From CAYMCQ01 sp964389025 (lineage in GTDB: Bacteria; Verrucomicrobiota; Verrucomicrobiia; Limisphaerales; CAYMCQ01), in assembly GCA_964389025.1 (NCBI GenBank), contig CAYMCQ010000058.1, forward strand, positions 1-25,977: a DNA stretch of 25,977 bases, in the 5' to 3' direction. The notes beneath the pieces were generated by a model. It had not been told where the DNA came from. It saw only the letters and a program-made list of their open reading frames with translations, and searched no databases. Positions 6,893 to 14,743 of this stretch are shown in pieces (positions within the stretch are counted from its first letter, which is position 1; each line of letters opens with the position of its first letter). The position numbers and the translations under genes were made by a program.

Positions 6893-9800
6893 TCACTTCC
6901 AAAACCCTGCCTCAGTTGATGTCGCCGCGCGCCAGACGAATATCGCTTCGCTGCTCACGGATACCAGTGTGTCGCCATCGGACAAGAAGGCAAGTGCTTC
7001 GACGTTGTCCTTATGACCGACCAATCTGCCCACTTCCTCTTGCGTCCGCGCATCCCAAATTCTGATCGTCCTGTCGCTGGCGCCCGCAGCCACCCGTTGC
7101 CCGTCCGGTGACAGGGCGACGCAGCCCAAATTTAACAACGGCGCGTTGAAACTGGCCGACAATCGCCGAGTGCTCAGATGCCACAACTGGATTGTGCCCT
7201 TCGTCCGCGCCACTGCCGCCAAAGAGCCATCCGAGGAGAGCGCCACTCCGCTGATACCACCCGCTCGCGGCTGTCCGAGCACCGTCTCCAGGCGCCGCGC
7301 CGCGACGTTGACCACCGCGAGCGTGCCATTCCGCAATCCCACGACCAGTGACTTGCTGTCGTGAGAGAAGACGCCCGGCACGATGCTTCTGGAACTCAGC
7401 GCAATGCTGGCCAACTGGCGAACCACCTCGGTATCCCACAGTCGCAACACCCCCTCACCGCCCACGGTGGCCAGCGTGTTTCCGTCGGGAGCGAACGCCA
7501 GGGATTGCACTTGTTCTGAGTGGTTGGTCGGCATCATCAAGCTGCGGAATGACTCCCTTTCAGGCACCCACACGCGCACCGACCCATTCTTCTCACCGCT
7601 GGCCAACCGTAGGCCGCCGTTGGCTACTGCGCCACCAGTGAGGGTTGCCAGGCGCGGATTGAACCATGCCCTCTGCCGCAAGCCCGGCGTATCCCATATT
7701 CGACATGCTCCATCAATGTGCGAGGTGCTCAGGGTGCGTCCATCCCGCGAAAGGCTGAAGCCCACGATGTCGCTGGGTAGCGACAAAGAAGCTGCTCGAT
7801 CGGCTTCGCCGGTGGCGTTCCAAATTCTCACGCTCCCATCCGAACCGCCGGAAGCCAGCGTTTTGCCATCGGCGGTGAGGGCCACGGCTTGGATCGAATC
7901 CAGATGACCACACAACGTCGCCAGAGGCCTCCGACTCGCCACATCCCACGTTCTAAGCGTGCGATCCTGACTGCCCGAAGCCAGGACTTTTCCATTCGCA
8001 GACCATGCCAGGCGATTCACCGTAGCCGTGTGACCATCCATGTTCGCATGTTCTCGCCGGGTCGCGAGATCCCAGAGTTTAACCGTATTGTCCTGACTGG
8101 CCGAGGCCAGCATCGATCCATCGGGAGAGAATGCCAGGGCGAGCACCCGACTGCGATGGCCGCTCAGAAACCCAAGGTTGGTTTTCGTGGTCATATCCCA
8201 CAACCTGATTTCCAGTCGGTGCTCGTCAGCGATGGCTAGCCAGCGGCCATTCGGAGAAAATGCGATCACGCTGCCGGACTCCGGAACCGTCCCCAGTTCA
8301 TGGCCGGAGACCACATCCCACAGTCGCACCTCCTCTGCGCCGCCCAGTGCCAAGGTGTGCCAGTCTGCTGAAAGTTCCATCCGCAAAATCGGGCGAGAGT
8401 TGAGCAGCGGGGTTCCGGCAGGCTCCAGCGTCGTCCCCTGCCAGAATCGAACCGCTCCATCCGGGCCCGCCGAGGCCAGCCGGCTGCCATCGCTGGAAAA
8501 CCTGACATCAGAGATTCCATTGGCATGGTGATACCTGGCGACCTCGGCCCGGGTGCTTACGTTCCAAAGTTTGATCTCGCCGTCTCGACTTGCGGAAACC
8601 AACCCCGCGTCCGCAGGAGAAAACGCGACGGCTGTCACTCTGGATGAATGACGGCCCAGCGAGAACAATTCGTCGCTGCGGGATCGCTCCCAAATATAAC
8701 GCCACTCCCAACCCGGCGGATCGCGCTGGCGGCCAGGGGCTGGAGGATGCCGTTCCAAAAGCGCACGGGCGCGCCTCATGTCCCTGTTTTCCACCGCCTC
8801 CAGTGCCAGACTCATGTCTGCCGAATAGAGCTTTTGGCGTGTGATTTCCTCCCGAGCCACAGATTTGCGCCACTGCGAAACGCTTACCAGAGTGGCTAGG
8901 ATCAACACTGTTGCCACGCTTGTCACCGCCGCGAAGGCGGCTTTGTTCCGTCGCGCTAGTTTCCGAAGACGGTAAGCCGCACTGGGTGGCCGGGCGACCA
9001 CTGGTTCGTGGTTGAGGTGACGCCGCAGGTCCGCCGCCAGGCCGTTGGCCGTCTCGTAACGGCGCGCCCGGTCTTTTTCCAGGCACTTCATGACGATCCA
9101 ATCCAGATCTCCCCGCAGAAGGCGGATCCGCTCCTTTGTTTGTATCAGCCGACTCGAAGATTCTCTGATCTCTGCTTCGGATTTCGGAACTTGAAATTCA
9201 GATTTTGAACTGTGCCTTCTCACGTTTGCGGCTACAAGTTCGGTAAGCCGGGTCGAGGGGCGCGGCGGTTCCTGCTCCCGAATCGTGCGCCGCATCTCGT
9301 CGAACCCAGCCTTCATCAACTCTTTTGCATCAAAGGGTGTTTTGCCCGTGAGCAACTCATACAACAAAACACCCAATGCATAAATGTCGCTGCGCGTGTC
9401 CACGTCCAACCCGCTCAAGCTGGTCTGTTCCGGGCTCATGTATGCCGGGGTGCCTATGAACTGCTGGAACTGGGTGAAAATGGTCTTGTCGGTCAGCATT
9501 TTCTGGGTGGCTTTGGCGACGCCGAAGTCAATCACTTTGGCCACCGGTTTGTCACCATGCAGCATTACTAGGATGTTGGATGGCTTGAGGTCGCGATGGA
9601 TGATTCCCTTCTGATGCGCATGCTGGATGGCTGAACATATGTCCAGGAACAGTTCCAGCCGATCCCGGGTCGGAAGATTGGCCTCGTCACAAAACTGCGT
9701 GATCGGCAAACCCTGGATCAGTTCCATCACGAAATACGGTCGGCCAGTCTCTGTGGTTCCGCCATCGAAAACCTTGGCGATATGGGGATGATCCATGAGC

Positions 9801-10183
9801 GCCAACGCCTGCCGCTCGGTATCGAAGCGCCTGATCACCTGCTTGCTGTCCATGCCCAACTTGATGATCTTCAGGGCGACCCTTCGAATCACGGGTTCAT
9901 GTTGCTCGGCCATATACACTACGCCCATGCCTCCCTCGCCGATTCTCTGCAACAATTTGTAGCGTCCTATGGCAGTGCCCGGACCTTCGGTCACGGGTGC
10001 GCCGATGACAGCAGTCCCCTCGGGGCCGAAGAAATCGTTAGCCTCTTTGGCGTCGCGCAGCATGGTCTCGACGCGCTGGCGCAAGTCAGCATCCGAGCCG
10101 CAAGCCTGTGCGAGATAGGCCGCGCGTTGGCCCGGGTCTTCAATGTTCCGCGCGCTTAGAAAAAGGGTGTCGAGCGATCCCAT
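6893..10183 (-). CDS. Membrane-anchored Ser/Thr protein kinase with a C-terminal double WD40 propeller
   Basis: A Hanks-type kinase fused to a sensory or scaffold WD40 region (1096 residues). A helical N-terminal 70 residues precede the kinase domain (about 74-395). The domain has glycine loop GEGGMGVVY (82-90), lysine K105 in VALK, HRDLKPSN (196-203), DFG (219-221), GTPAYMSPEQ (244-253) and DTRSDIYALGVLLYELL, so all catalytic residues are present. One membrane helix (about 418-436) puts the kinase in the cytoplasm and the rest outside. From about residue 500 I count roughly 14 repeats ending in LWD-like tetrads, consistent with two seven-bladed propellers. The start has AAAAGGGG just upstream and lies 33 bp after the sigma-factor stop, so the two form an operon. 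Such sigma/kinase pairs are common in Verrucomicrobia and Planctomycetes. The substrate is unknown. Confidence 0.95.
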   Translation of the reverse strand: MGSLDTLFLSARNIEDPGQRAAYLAQACGSDADLRQRVETMLRDAKEANDFFGPEGTAVIGAPVTEGPGTAIGRYKLLQRIGEGGMGVVYMAEQHEPVIRRVALKIIKLGMDSKQVIRRFDTERQALALMDHPHIAKVFDGGTTETGRPYFVMELIQGLPITQFCDEANLPTRDRLELFLDICSAIQHAHQKGIIHRDLKPSNILVMLHGDKPVAKVIDFGVAKATQKMLTDKTIFTQFQQFIGTPAYMSPEQTSLSGLDVDTRSDIYALGVLLYELLTGKTPFDAKELMKAGFDEMRRTIREQEPPRPSTRLTELVAANVRRHSSKSEFQVPKSEAEIRESSSRLIQTKERIRLLRGDLDWIVMKCLEKDRARRYETANGLAADLRRHLNHEPVVARPPSAAYRLRKLARRNKAAFAAVTSVATVLILATLVSVSQWRKSVAREEITRQKLYSADMSLALEAVENRDMRRARALLERHPPAPGRQRDPPGWEWRYIWERSRSDELFSLGRHSSRVTAVAFSPADAGLVSASRDGEIKLWNVSTRAEVARYHHANGISDVRFSSDGSRLASAGPDGAVRFWQGTTLEPAGTPLLNSRPILRMELSADWHTLALGGAEEVRLWDVVSGHELGTVPESGSVIAFSPNGRWLAIADEHRLEIRLWDMTTKTNLGFLSGHRSRVLALAFSPDGSMLASASQDNTVKLWDLATRREHANMDGHTATVNRLAWSANGKVLASGSQDRTLRTWDVASRRPLATLCGHLDSIQAVALTADGKTLASGGSDGSVRIWNATGEADRAASLSLPSDIVGFSLSRDGRTLSTSHIDGACRIWDTPGLRQRAWFNPRLATLTGGAVANGGLRLASGEKNGSVRVWVPERESFRSLMMPTNHSEQVQSLAFAPDGNTLATVGGEGVLRLWDTEVVRQLASIALSSRSIVPGVFSHDSKSLVVGLRNGTLAVVNVAARRLETVLGQPRAGGISGVALSSDGSLAAVARTKGTIQLWHLSTRRLSASFNAPLLNLGCVALSPDGQRVAAGASDRTIRIWDARTQEEVGRLVGHKDNVEALAFLSDGDTLVSVSSEAIFVWRAATSTEAGFWK
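9152..9212 (-). repeat. Repeat-like insert translated within the kinase domain
   Basis: Codons for residues about 326-344 of the kinase read SKSEFQVPKSEAEIRES, from DNA with loosely repeating units of the CAAAATCTGAATT / CCGAAATCCGAAG kind. It falls between the conserved kinase core and the final helices, where other kinases have a variable loop. Similar peptides are known as translated intergenic repeats in verrucomicrobial genomes; that origin is an inference here. Confidence 0.4.
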
Positions 10184-10216
10184 ACCCCTTTTAGTTTGTC
10201 ATTCTTTCGGCAGTCG

Positions 10217-10783
10217 TCATTTGTCATTCCTCGCAGTCTTGATGATCTGGAACAGGCGCACCTTGGCCACTTCCCAATGACGCCGAACCGTCTTTTCATT
10301 CACGCCCAAAAGGGTGGCAATCTCTTCGAGGCTAAGTCCGACGAAGAACCGCAGTTTCACGATCTGCGCCTTCTCGGGGTCCTCAGCCGTCAATGACTCC
10401 AGGGCTTCGTGGACTTGAAGGACTTTTTCGTCCTCTACCGGCACGTCCGTGGCAAATTCGTCCAGGTCTACTCGTTGATTGCCGCCGCCGCGCTTGAGTC
10501 GCAGCTTGCGCCGCGCGTTTTCAACCAGGATACGGCGCATGGCCTCGGCGGCCGCCCCGAGGAAATGGGCCCGATTTTCCCAATTAGACTGGGAATCACC
10601 GCCCAGCCGCAGCCAGGCTTCGTGAACGAGAGCGGTGGGTTGCAAGGTTTGGCCCGGGGCTTCCCCCGCCATCTTGGCGGCAGCCAGACGTCTCAGATCG
10701 TCATATACCAGCGGCAACAATTGCTCGGCAGCCTTGGGATCGCCTTGCTGGGCTGCCTCGAGAATGCGCGTGACGTCGCTCAT
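10217..10783 (-). CDS. ECF-type RNA polymerase sigma factor (TIGR02999-like)
   Basis: Directs RNA polymerase to a dedicated promoter set. With the start at 10783 the protein has 188 residues. The sigma region 2 begins MSDVTRILEAAQQGDPKAAE and contains GQTLQPTALVHEAWLRL (44-60) and FLGAAAEAMRRILVENARR (74-92), the signature of the family typically found beside WD40/TPR kinases. Sigma region 4 with a helix-turn-helix is at about 135-182 (LSLEEIATLLGVNEKTVRRHW). I chose this ATG over one 12 codons upstream (10819) because family members start at MSDVTRIL and a GGAAC lies just before it. The WD40 kinase follows after 33 bp, so the kinase may be its regulator or partner. No separate anti-sigma gene is visible. 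Confidence 0.9.
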   Translation of the reverse strand: MSDVTRILEAAQQGDPKAAEQLLPLVYDDLRRLAAAKMAGEAPGQTLQPTALVHEAWLRLGGDSQSNWENRAHFLGAAAEAMRRILVENARRKLRLKRGGGNQRVDLDEFATDVPVEDEKVLQVHEALESLTAEDPEKAQIVKLRFFVGLSLEEIATLLGVNEKTVRRHWEVAKVRLFQIIKTARNDK

Positions 10784-10888
10784 GCGTTCCAGATTAGGCG
10801 TGGAGCTATCCGCTATCAACCATCAACTTCTGATGCAGAGATACAGCTTAGCCGCCTCATCCACTGGCGTCACTCGCGCGATCCCGCA

Positions 10889-11437
10889 CTACCAATCCTT
10901 CAAAGTTTTCTTTCGCACCTTTTCCTTCTCGCCAGTTGGTTTGAAGATTAAAACCTGCTCTCGGCCCTTCTGTGCGTCCAAAAGCTGTTTCGCCTGTTGC
11001 TCGGTCATTTGCCCGGCTTGAACGGGCTGCGGCTCCGTCTGTTGCTGTTCGTCGGACTTTTTTTCGTCCTGCGGATTCGATTTGGCCTGCTGGCGCTCCT
11101 GTTCTTCTTTTTGCTTCTGTTCGGCTTGAGATTGTTCCTGCTGCTTTTGCTCGTCGGACTTTTGTTGCTGCTGGTCCTGCTTCGATTGCTCTTGCTGATT
11201 TTGGTTCTGTTGCTGCTGCTGCTGTTGCTTGAGCAACTCCTCCAATTTTTTCAACTTGATGTCGTCAGGATAAATTCTCAGGCCGGCCTCCACGCGCTCC
11301 AGCGCGGCGGGAATGTTGTTGGAAAGATAGGACTGCGCGCCGCCGTGAAAAAAATCGTCGGCGGGCGCAAGCTGTCCGTCGGCTCGCTGCCAAGAGAGCA
11401 GCAGCGCGCTAAGGCTGACGAGGGTTCGCAATCGCAT
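10889..11437 (-). CDS. Secreted Q-rich protein at the end of the Bat operon
   Basis: 182 residues with an N-terminal Sec signal peptide (MRLRTLVSLSALLLSW) predicted to end near residue 20. A single TPR-like helix pair follows (about 28-68, QSYLSNNIPAALERVEAGL). A long glutamine/lysine/glutamate stretch (about 71-142) is low-complexity and probably disordered or coiled coil. The C-terminal part (MTEQQAKQLLDAQKGREQVL, then a basic LysArg-rich tail) resembles the tails of BatC/aerotolerance TPR proteins. The start overlaps the end of the BatB/TPR gene by 29 bp, which supports coupled expression. I interpret it as a periplasmic accessory protein of the operon; its molecular role is unknown. The CAG/CAA-rich DNA gives leucine-rich shadow frames on the other strand. 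Confidence 0.75.
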   Translation of the reverse strand: MRLRTLVSLSALLLSWQRADGQLAPADDFFHGGAQSYLSNNIPAALERVEAGLRIYPDDIKLKKLEELLKQQQQQQQNQNQQEQSKQDQQQQKSDEQKQQEQSQAEQKQKEEQERQQAKSNPQDEKKSDEQQQTEPQPVQAGQMTEQQAKQLLDAQKGREQVLIFKPTGEKEKVRKKTLKDW

Positions 11438-13067
11438 CAATGTTCTGTAATTTCTTTGTGTATTCTTCAAACGGTTTCGCCAACGGATTTCCTTGCAGCA
11501 AACTTGCCATGATTTCAAGCGCGCGGTGATAATTTCTTTGCCGGATGGCTTCGTCAGCCGCTTGCTTGGCGAGGCGGACCGCTTCGCGCAATTGATTGAT
11601 CTGCTCCACGCAGCGGCTCGCATACGCAAGGTTGTTCGCGGCGTCGGCGTCGGTTTTGTCCAGCGCAACGGCGTTTTGAAAAGTTTTGATCGCGATTTCC
11701 CATTGCTTTTGAACTTCGTCCAAATTTGTTTTTGACTGGCCGATGCGGAACTGCGCATTGCCAAGGTTATAGTAAGCCGCCTGCTGCAACTTCAGGTCGC
11801 GCGAGGCCAATGCGGTGGTGAAAAGTCTGGTCGCAGCATCGTAATTCGTCGCGCGATACGCAGCTGCGCCCGCGTTGAAAACGAGCCGCGCGTCGCCGTC
11901 CTTCGCCTTTCCCGCCAGCAGTTCAAATTCCTTCTGCGCTTCGGAAAATTTGCCCGCCTTGTAGTCGCGTATCGCGCTCGACGGCGATGCGGGCGCGAAC
12001 AGCGGGACTGCCAAAATCAAAACAGTCGCTGCCAGGCTGGTGACGCGCCGTTCGGATGCGCGCCCGCCCCGTTCGCGTTTTCGTTCCGGCAAAAACATTT
12101 CGATGATCAAAAGTAAAATCGCCAATCCCAGCGGCCAGAAAAATTGCTCGTGATATTTTCGCGCGAGCCGAGCCGCATTTTCCCGCTTCGGCAGCGGTGC
12201 GATGGCTTTTTCATAAAGTGTCTCCACCGTCTTCGCGCCGCTGAGCCGAAGATAAACTCCGCTTCCAGCGCGTGCAATTTCCTGAAGCAACTTTTCGTTC
12301 AGCCGCGATTTCACGACCGAGCCATCGGTGTCGCGGATGTAATCGCTGCGGCCTTTGGCATCCTTGATGCGCAGCAGCTCGCCTTCAGGTGTGCCGATGC
12401 CGACGGGGTAGATTTTCATGTTCTCCTTCGCTGCCCGCGTCGCGGCTTCGACTGCGCCTTCGTCGTTGTCCTCGCCGTCGGTGAAGATGACGAGAATTTT
12501 GTAATTGTCGTCCGCCTTGAACGCCGTGGCTGCCGTATCAATCGCCTCTGCCAACGCGGTGCCGCCTTGCGGGATGATGTTCACATCAAGCGTGTCGAGG
12601 CTTTGCTTGAACGCCACGTCGTCGAGCGTCATGGGGCATTGCAAAAACGCTGAGCCTGCGAATGCGACGAGACCTACCCTGTCCGACTTCGCCTGCTGAA
12701 TCAAATCCAGCGCGGCGAGTTTCGCGCGTTCGAGGCGGTTCGGCGCGATGTCCTCGGCCAACATGCTCTTCGACGTGTCAATTGCCACGACGATGTCGAG
12801 GCCCTTTTGTTTCACTTCTTCGATGTGATAGCCCCATTGCGGTCGCGCGGCTGCGACGACGAGCAAAACAGTCGTGCCAAGCAGCAGGGCGAAACGAGTC
12901 TTCTGCACCGCACTCGAAACGCCGACGGAAAGATTTGGCAGAAGCCGCGCCTGAACAAACTGCGTCATGAGTTCGCTCCGGCGTTTCATTGACCACCAGA
13001 AGAACACCGCCAGCCCGGGAACAGCCGGGAGCAGCAGCAACAGTATGAATGGATTCGCAAATCTCAT
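11409..13067 (-). CDS. BatB-like VWA membrane protein fused to a TPR (BatC-like) region
   Basis: A 552-residue protein. Membrane helices lie at about 6-24 and 57-73, followed by a von Willebrand A domain (about 88-300) with an intact MIDAS: DTSKS (97-101), T170 and TDGED (196-200). A membrane helix at about 309-325 follows, then a further hydrophobic stretch (342-360) and a TPR region (about 363-535) with FNAGAAAYRATNYDAA and AYYNLGNAQFRIGQ repeats. In Bacteroidetes and other Bat operons BatB and BatC are separate; here they form one chain. I chose the ATG at 13067 because longer readings upstream are translated heptamer repeats. It sits 70 bp after batA. The Bat system is linked to oxygen tolerance and cell-envelope stress in Bacteroides and Leptospira; its exact biochemistry is unsettled. 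Confidence 0.85.
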   Translation of the reverse strand: MRFANPFILLLLLPAVPGLAVFFWWSMKRRSELMTQFVQARLLPNLSVGVSSAVQKTRFALLLGTTVLLVVAAARPQWGYHIEEVKQKGLDIVVAIDTSKSMLAEDIAPNRLERAKLAALDLIQQAKSDRVGLVAFAGSAFLQCPMTLDDVAFKQSLDTLDVNIIPQGGTALAEAIDTAATAFKADDNYKILVIFTDGEDNDEGAVEAATRAAKENMKIYPVGIGTPEGELLRIKDAKGRSDYIRDTDGSVVKSRLNEKLLQEIARAGSGVYLRLSGAKTVETLYEKAIAPLPKRENAARLARKYHEQFFWPLGLAILLLIIEMFLPERKRERGGRASERRVTSLAATVLILAVPLFAPASPSSAIRDYKAGKFSEAQKEFELLAGKAKDGDARLVFNAGAAAYRATNYDAATRLFTTALASRDLKLQQAAYYNLGNAQFRIGQSKTNLDEVQKQWEIAIKTFQNAVALDKTDADAANNLAYASRCVEQINQLREAVRLAKQAADEAIRQRNYHRALEIMASLLQGNPLAKPFEEYTKKLQNIDAIANPRQP

Positions 13068-13071
13068 AACG

Positions 13072-13099
13072 CGATAGCCGATCGCCGATCGCCGATCGC
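13072..13099. repeat. Four tandem 7-bp units CGATAGC/CGATCGC between BatA and BatB genes
   Basis: CGATAGC at 13072-13078 is followed by three perfect CGATCGC units to 13099. It lies 5 bp before the BatB start, so it replaces a normal ribosome binding region. Related units occur at 3028-3060 and 14156-14176. Confidence 0.8.
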
Positions 13100-13109
13100 C
13101 AACCAGCGC

Positions 13110-13137
13110 GTAAATCGTAAATCGTAAATCGTAAATC
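13110..13137. repeat. Four perfect tandem 7-bp units GTAAATC abutting the BatA stop codon
   Basis: Four identical GTAAATC units fill 13110-13137, directly next to the BatA stop at 13138. The reverse complement, GATTTAC, occurs as a tandem pair at 21593-21606 in the rbfA-infB gap. Confidence 0.9.
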
Positions 13138-14142
13138 TCACGGCAGCTTCCTCCAAATCGTGTTCGCCAGAACAATTTCCAGCAGCAGCAGTGCTAGTCC
13201 CGGGAACAACGCCAGCGCGAACAATTCGTCATACTGCGAATACTTTTTGATCGTCGCCTCGGTGCGTTCCAGCTTGTCAATCTCATCGTAGATGGCCTTG
13301 AACTTTTCGGCGTTGTCGGCGCGATAGTATTTCCCACCGGTCTTGTCGGCGATTTTTTGCAGCGTGTCTTCATCAATGTCCACTGGCTGCGGCTGATACA
13401 CCATCTCGCCGGTGAAAGGATTTCGGCCGGCGGGCATCGGTGCCATGCCTCGTGTGCCGACGCCAATCGTGTAAACTTTCACCTTGAGAGATTCCGCAGC
13501 TTCGGCGGCGGTCAGCGGCGCAATTGTGCCGGCGTTGTTTTGCCCATCGGTCATCAAAATCACGATCTTGCTTTTGGATTTCAGGTCGCGGATGCGGTTC
13601 ACAGCGGTGCTCAAGCCCGAACCGATGGCGGTCTTGCTCGCGTCAATCGCGCCAAGCTGGAGGCGATCCAGATTCTGTTGAAGGAAATCGTGGTCGAGCG
13701 TCAGCGGCGACCCGATGAAAGCCTGCGAAGCAAAAACAATCAGGCCGATGCGGTCGTTCGGACGTTTCTCGATGAAATTGTTCAAAACATCTTTTGCTAT
13801 CGCCAGCCGGTTCACGCGCGCGCCTTTCAAAACAAAATCTTCCGCCATCATGCTGCCGGACATGTCGAGCGCCACTGCGATGTCCACGCCGCTGGCGGTG
13901 ACTTTCGTTTCGCTCTGGACGAAGCGCGGCTGCGCCAGCGCGACGATGAAAAACGCGAGCGTCAGCCAGCGAAACGCCAACAAAAATTTTCCCGCGCGCG
14001 AGCGGTTCAAACCTTCAAGCCCGCGCATGAGTTGCACGGACGAGTAAAGAAATGCGGAAGGCCGACCACGCTTGCCCTTGAGCCACGCGAGCAGCGGCAG
14101 CAGCAGCAACAGCAATAGAATGTAGGGTTTGCCGAAGGTCAT
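13138..14142 (-). CDS. BatA-like VWA-domain membrane protein
   Basis: 334 residues. Two N-terminal membrane helices (about 6-20 and 53-70) come before a VWA domain (about 86-290) with a complete MIDAS: DMSGSMMAED (D93, S95, S97), T171 and MTDGQNNAG (D199). A C-terminal helix (about 311-328) anchors it again. This is the BatA/BatB architecture, in which the metal-binding VWA domain faces the periplasm. The start overlaps the DUF4381 stop by 4 bp (ATGA). The stop is flanked at once by GTAAATC repeats. It probably acts with MoxR, DUF58 and BatB as a VWA-AAA+ chaperone-like system at the envelope. Confidence 0.9.
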   Translation of the reverse strand: MTFGKPYILLLLLLLPLLAWLKGKRGRPSAFLYSSVQLMRGLEGLNRSRAGKFLLAFRWLTLAFFIVALAQPRFVQSETKVTASGVDIAVALDMSGSMMAEDFVLKGARVNRLAIAKDVLNNFIEKRPNDRIGLIVFASQAFIGSPLTLDHDFLQQNLDRLQLGAIDASKTAIGSGLSTAVNRIRDLKSKSKIVILMTDGQNNAGTIAPLTAAEAAESLKVKVYTIGVGTRGMAPMPAGRNPFTGEMVYQPQPVDIDEDTLQKIADKTGGKYYRADNAEKFKAIYDEIDKLERTEATIKKYSQYDELFALALFPGLALLLLEIVLANTIWRKLP

Positions 14143-14741
14143 TTGAGTGTGGGTTGGCTATCGGCTATTGGCGATTCCGCTGATGTTGTCTCGATCGGCT
14201 TCGGTTCGGTTTCCTCAACCAGTCGAATCGCAGCAGAGTGAAGTTCGCGCAACTCCGATTCGCGCGGCTCGTATTTTGCGAATTTCACGAGGTCGCAACT
14301 CTCAAGAAAATTTCCGAGACTTGATTTTTGGTCTGTGTTCAAAAGGTCAGTGGATTGAAGCTCGTGCAAAAATTCCTCGGTGGTCCGCTCCGGCGCGTGA
14401 AAACTAAACTGTTCTTCGAGATAGCCCCGAATCGTATCTGAAACCAAAACGCAAAAGGGCAGGGGATTGCCGATGAGGGAAAGCGCTTCTTGCAACTTCT
14501 GTTTCGCTCGAATGTGCGGCGGGACAATTGGCGGTGGTGGGATGAGTCTGCGCTTTCGCAGGAGGAAAAATACCAGCAACACAATTGCCGCGACGACTGC
14601 CAGCACTCCAAGAATCAACAAAATCCAAAACCACGGATTTGGTATTCCAACTGGCGGCTTGATATCGCGAAGACCATCGGTTGCCGCAGTGAGTTTGTTT
14701 GCGGCTGGCGAATTCGTGATGATGACGGCGGCAAGAAACAT
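14139..14741 (-). CDS. DUF4381 single-pass membrane protein of the Bat operon
   Basis: 200 residues. There is an N-terminal exported segment with an Ala-rich hydrophobic start, then a strong membrane helix (about 37-60, FWILLILGVLAVVAAIVLL), a basic RKRR stop and a cytoplasmic helical region. The latter contains ALSLIGNPLPFCVLVSDTIR and YLEEQFSFHAPERTTEEFL, characteristic of DUF4381 proteins found between DUF58 and BatA genes. It overlaps batA by 4 bp and follows the DUF58 stop after 2 bp, so it is translated as part of the operon. The last ten residues (SPIADSQPTLK) are encoded by 7-bp repeats, so the natural C-terminus seems to have been extended or replaced. Function is unknown beyond being a Bat-complex component. 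Confidence 0.85.
   Translation of the reverse strand: MFLAAVIITNSPAANKLTAATDGLRDIKPPVGIPNPWFWILLILGVLAVVAAIVLLVFFLLRKRRLIPPPPIVPPHIRAKQKLQEALSLIGNPLPFCVLVSDTIRGYLEEQFSFHAPERTTEEFLHELQSTDLLNTDQKSSLGNFLESCDLVKFAKYEPRESELRELHSAAIRLVEETEPKPIETTSAESPIADSQPTLK
14156..14176 (-). repeat. Tandem 7-bp units GGCTATC/GGCTATT/GGCGATT in the DUF4381 C-terminus
   Basis: Three adjacent 7-bp units at 14156-14162, 14163-14169 and 14170-14176, related to the GATAGCC family at 3028-3060. They encode the end of the DUF4381 protein. Confidence 0.7.
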
Positions 14742-14743
14742 TT

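Noticed and set aside
10997..11512. Leucine-rich plus-strand reading that looks like a membrane protein
   Set aside because: It is the complement of the CAG/CAA-rich codons of the Q-rich Bat-operon protein.
13110..13137. Short tandem repeat considered as a CRISPR-like array
   Set aside because: Units are 7 bp and contiguous with no spacers, and no cas genes are present.
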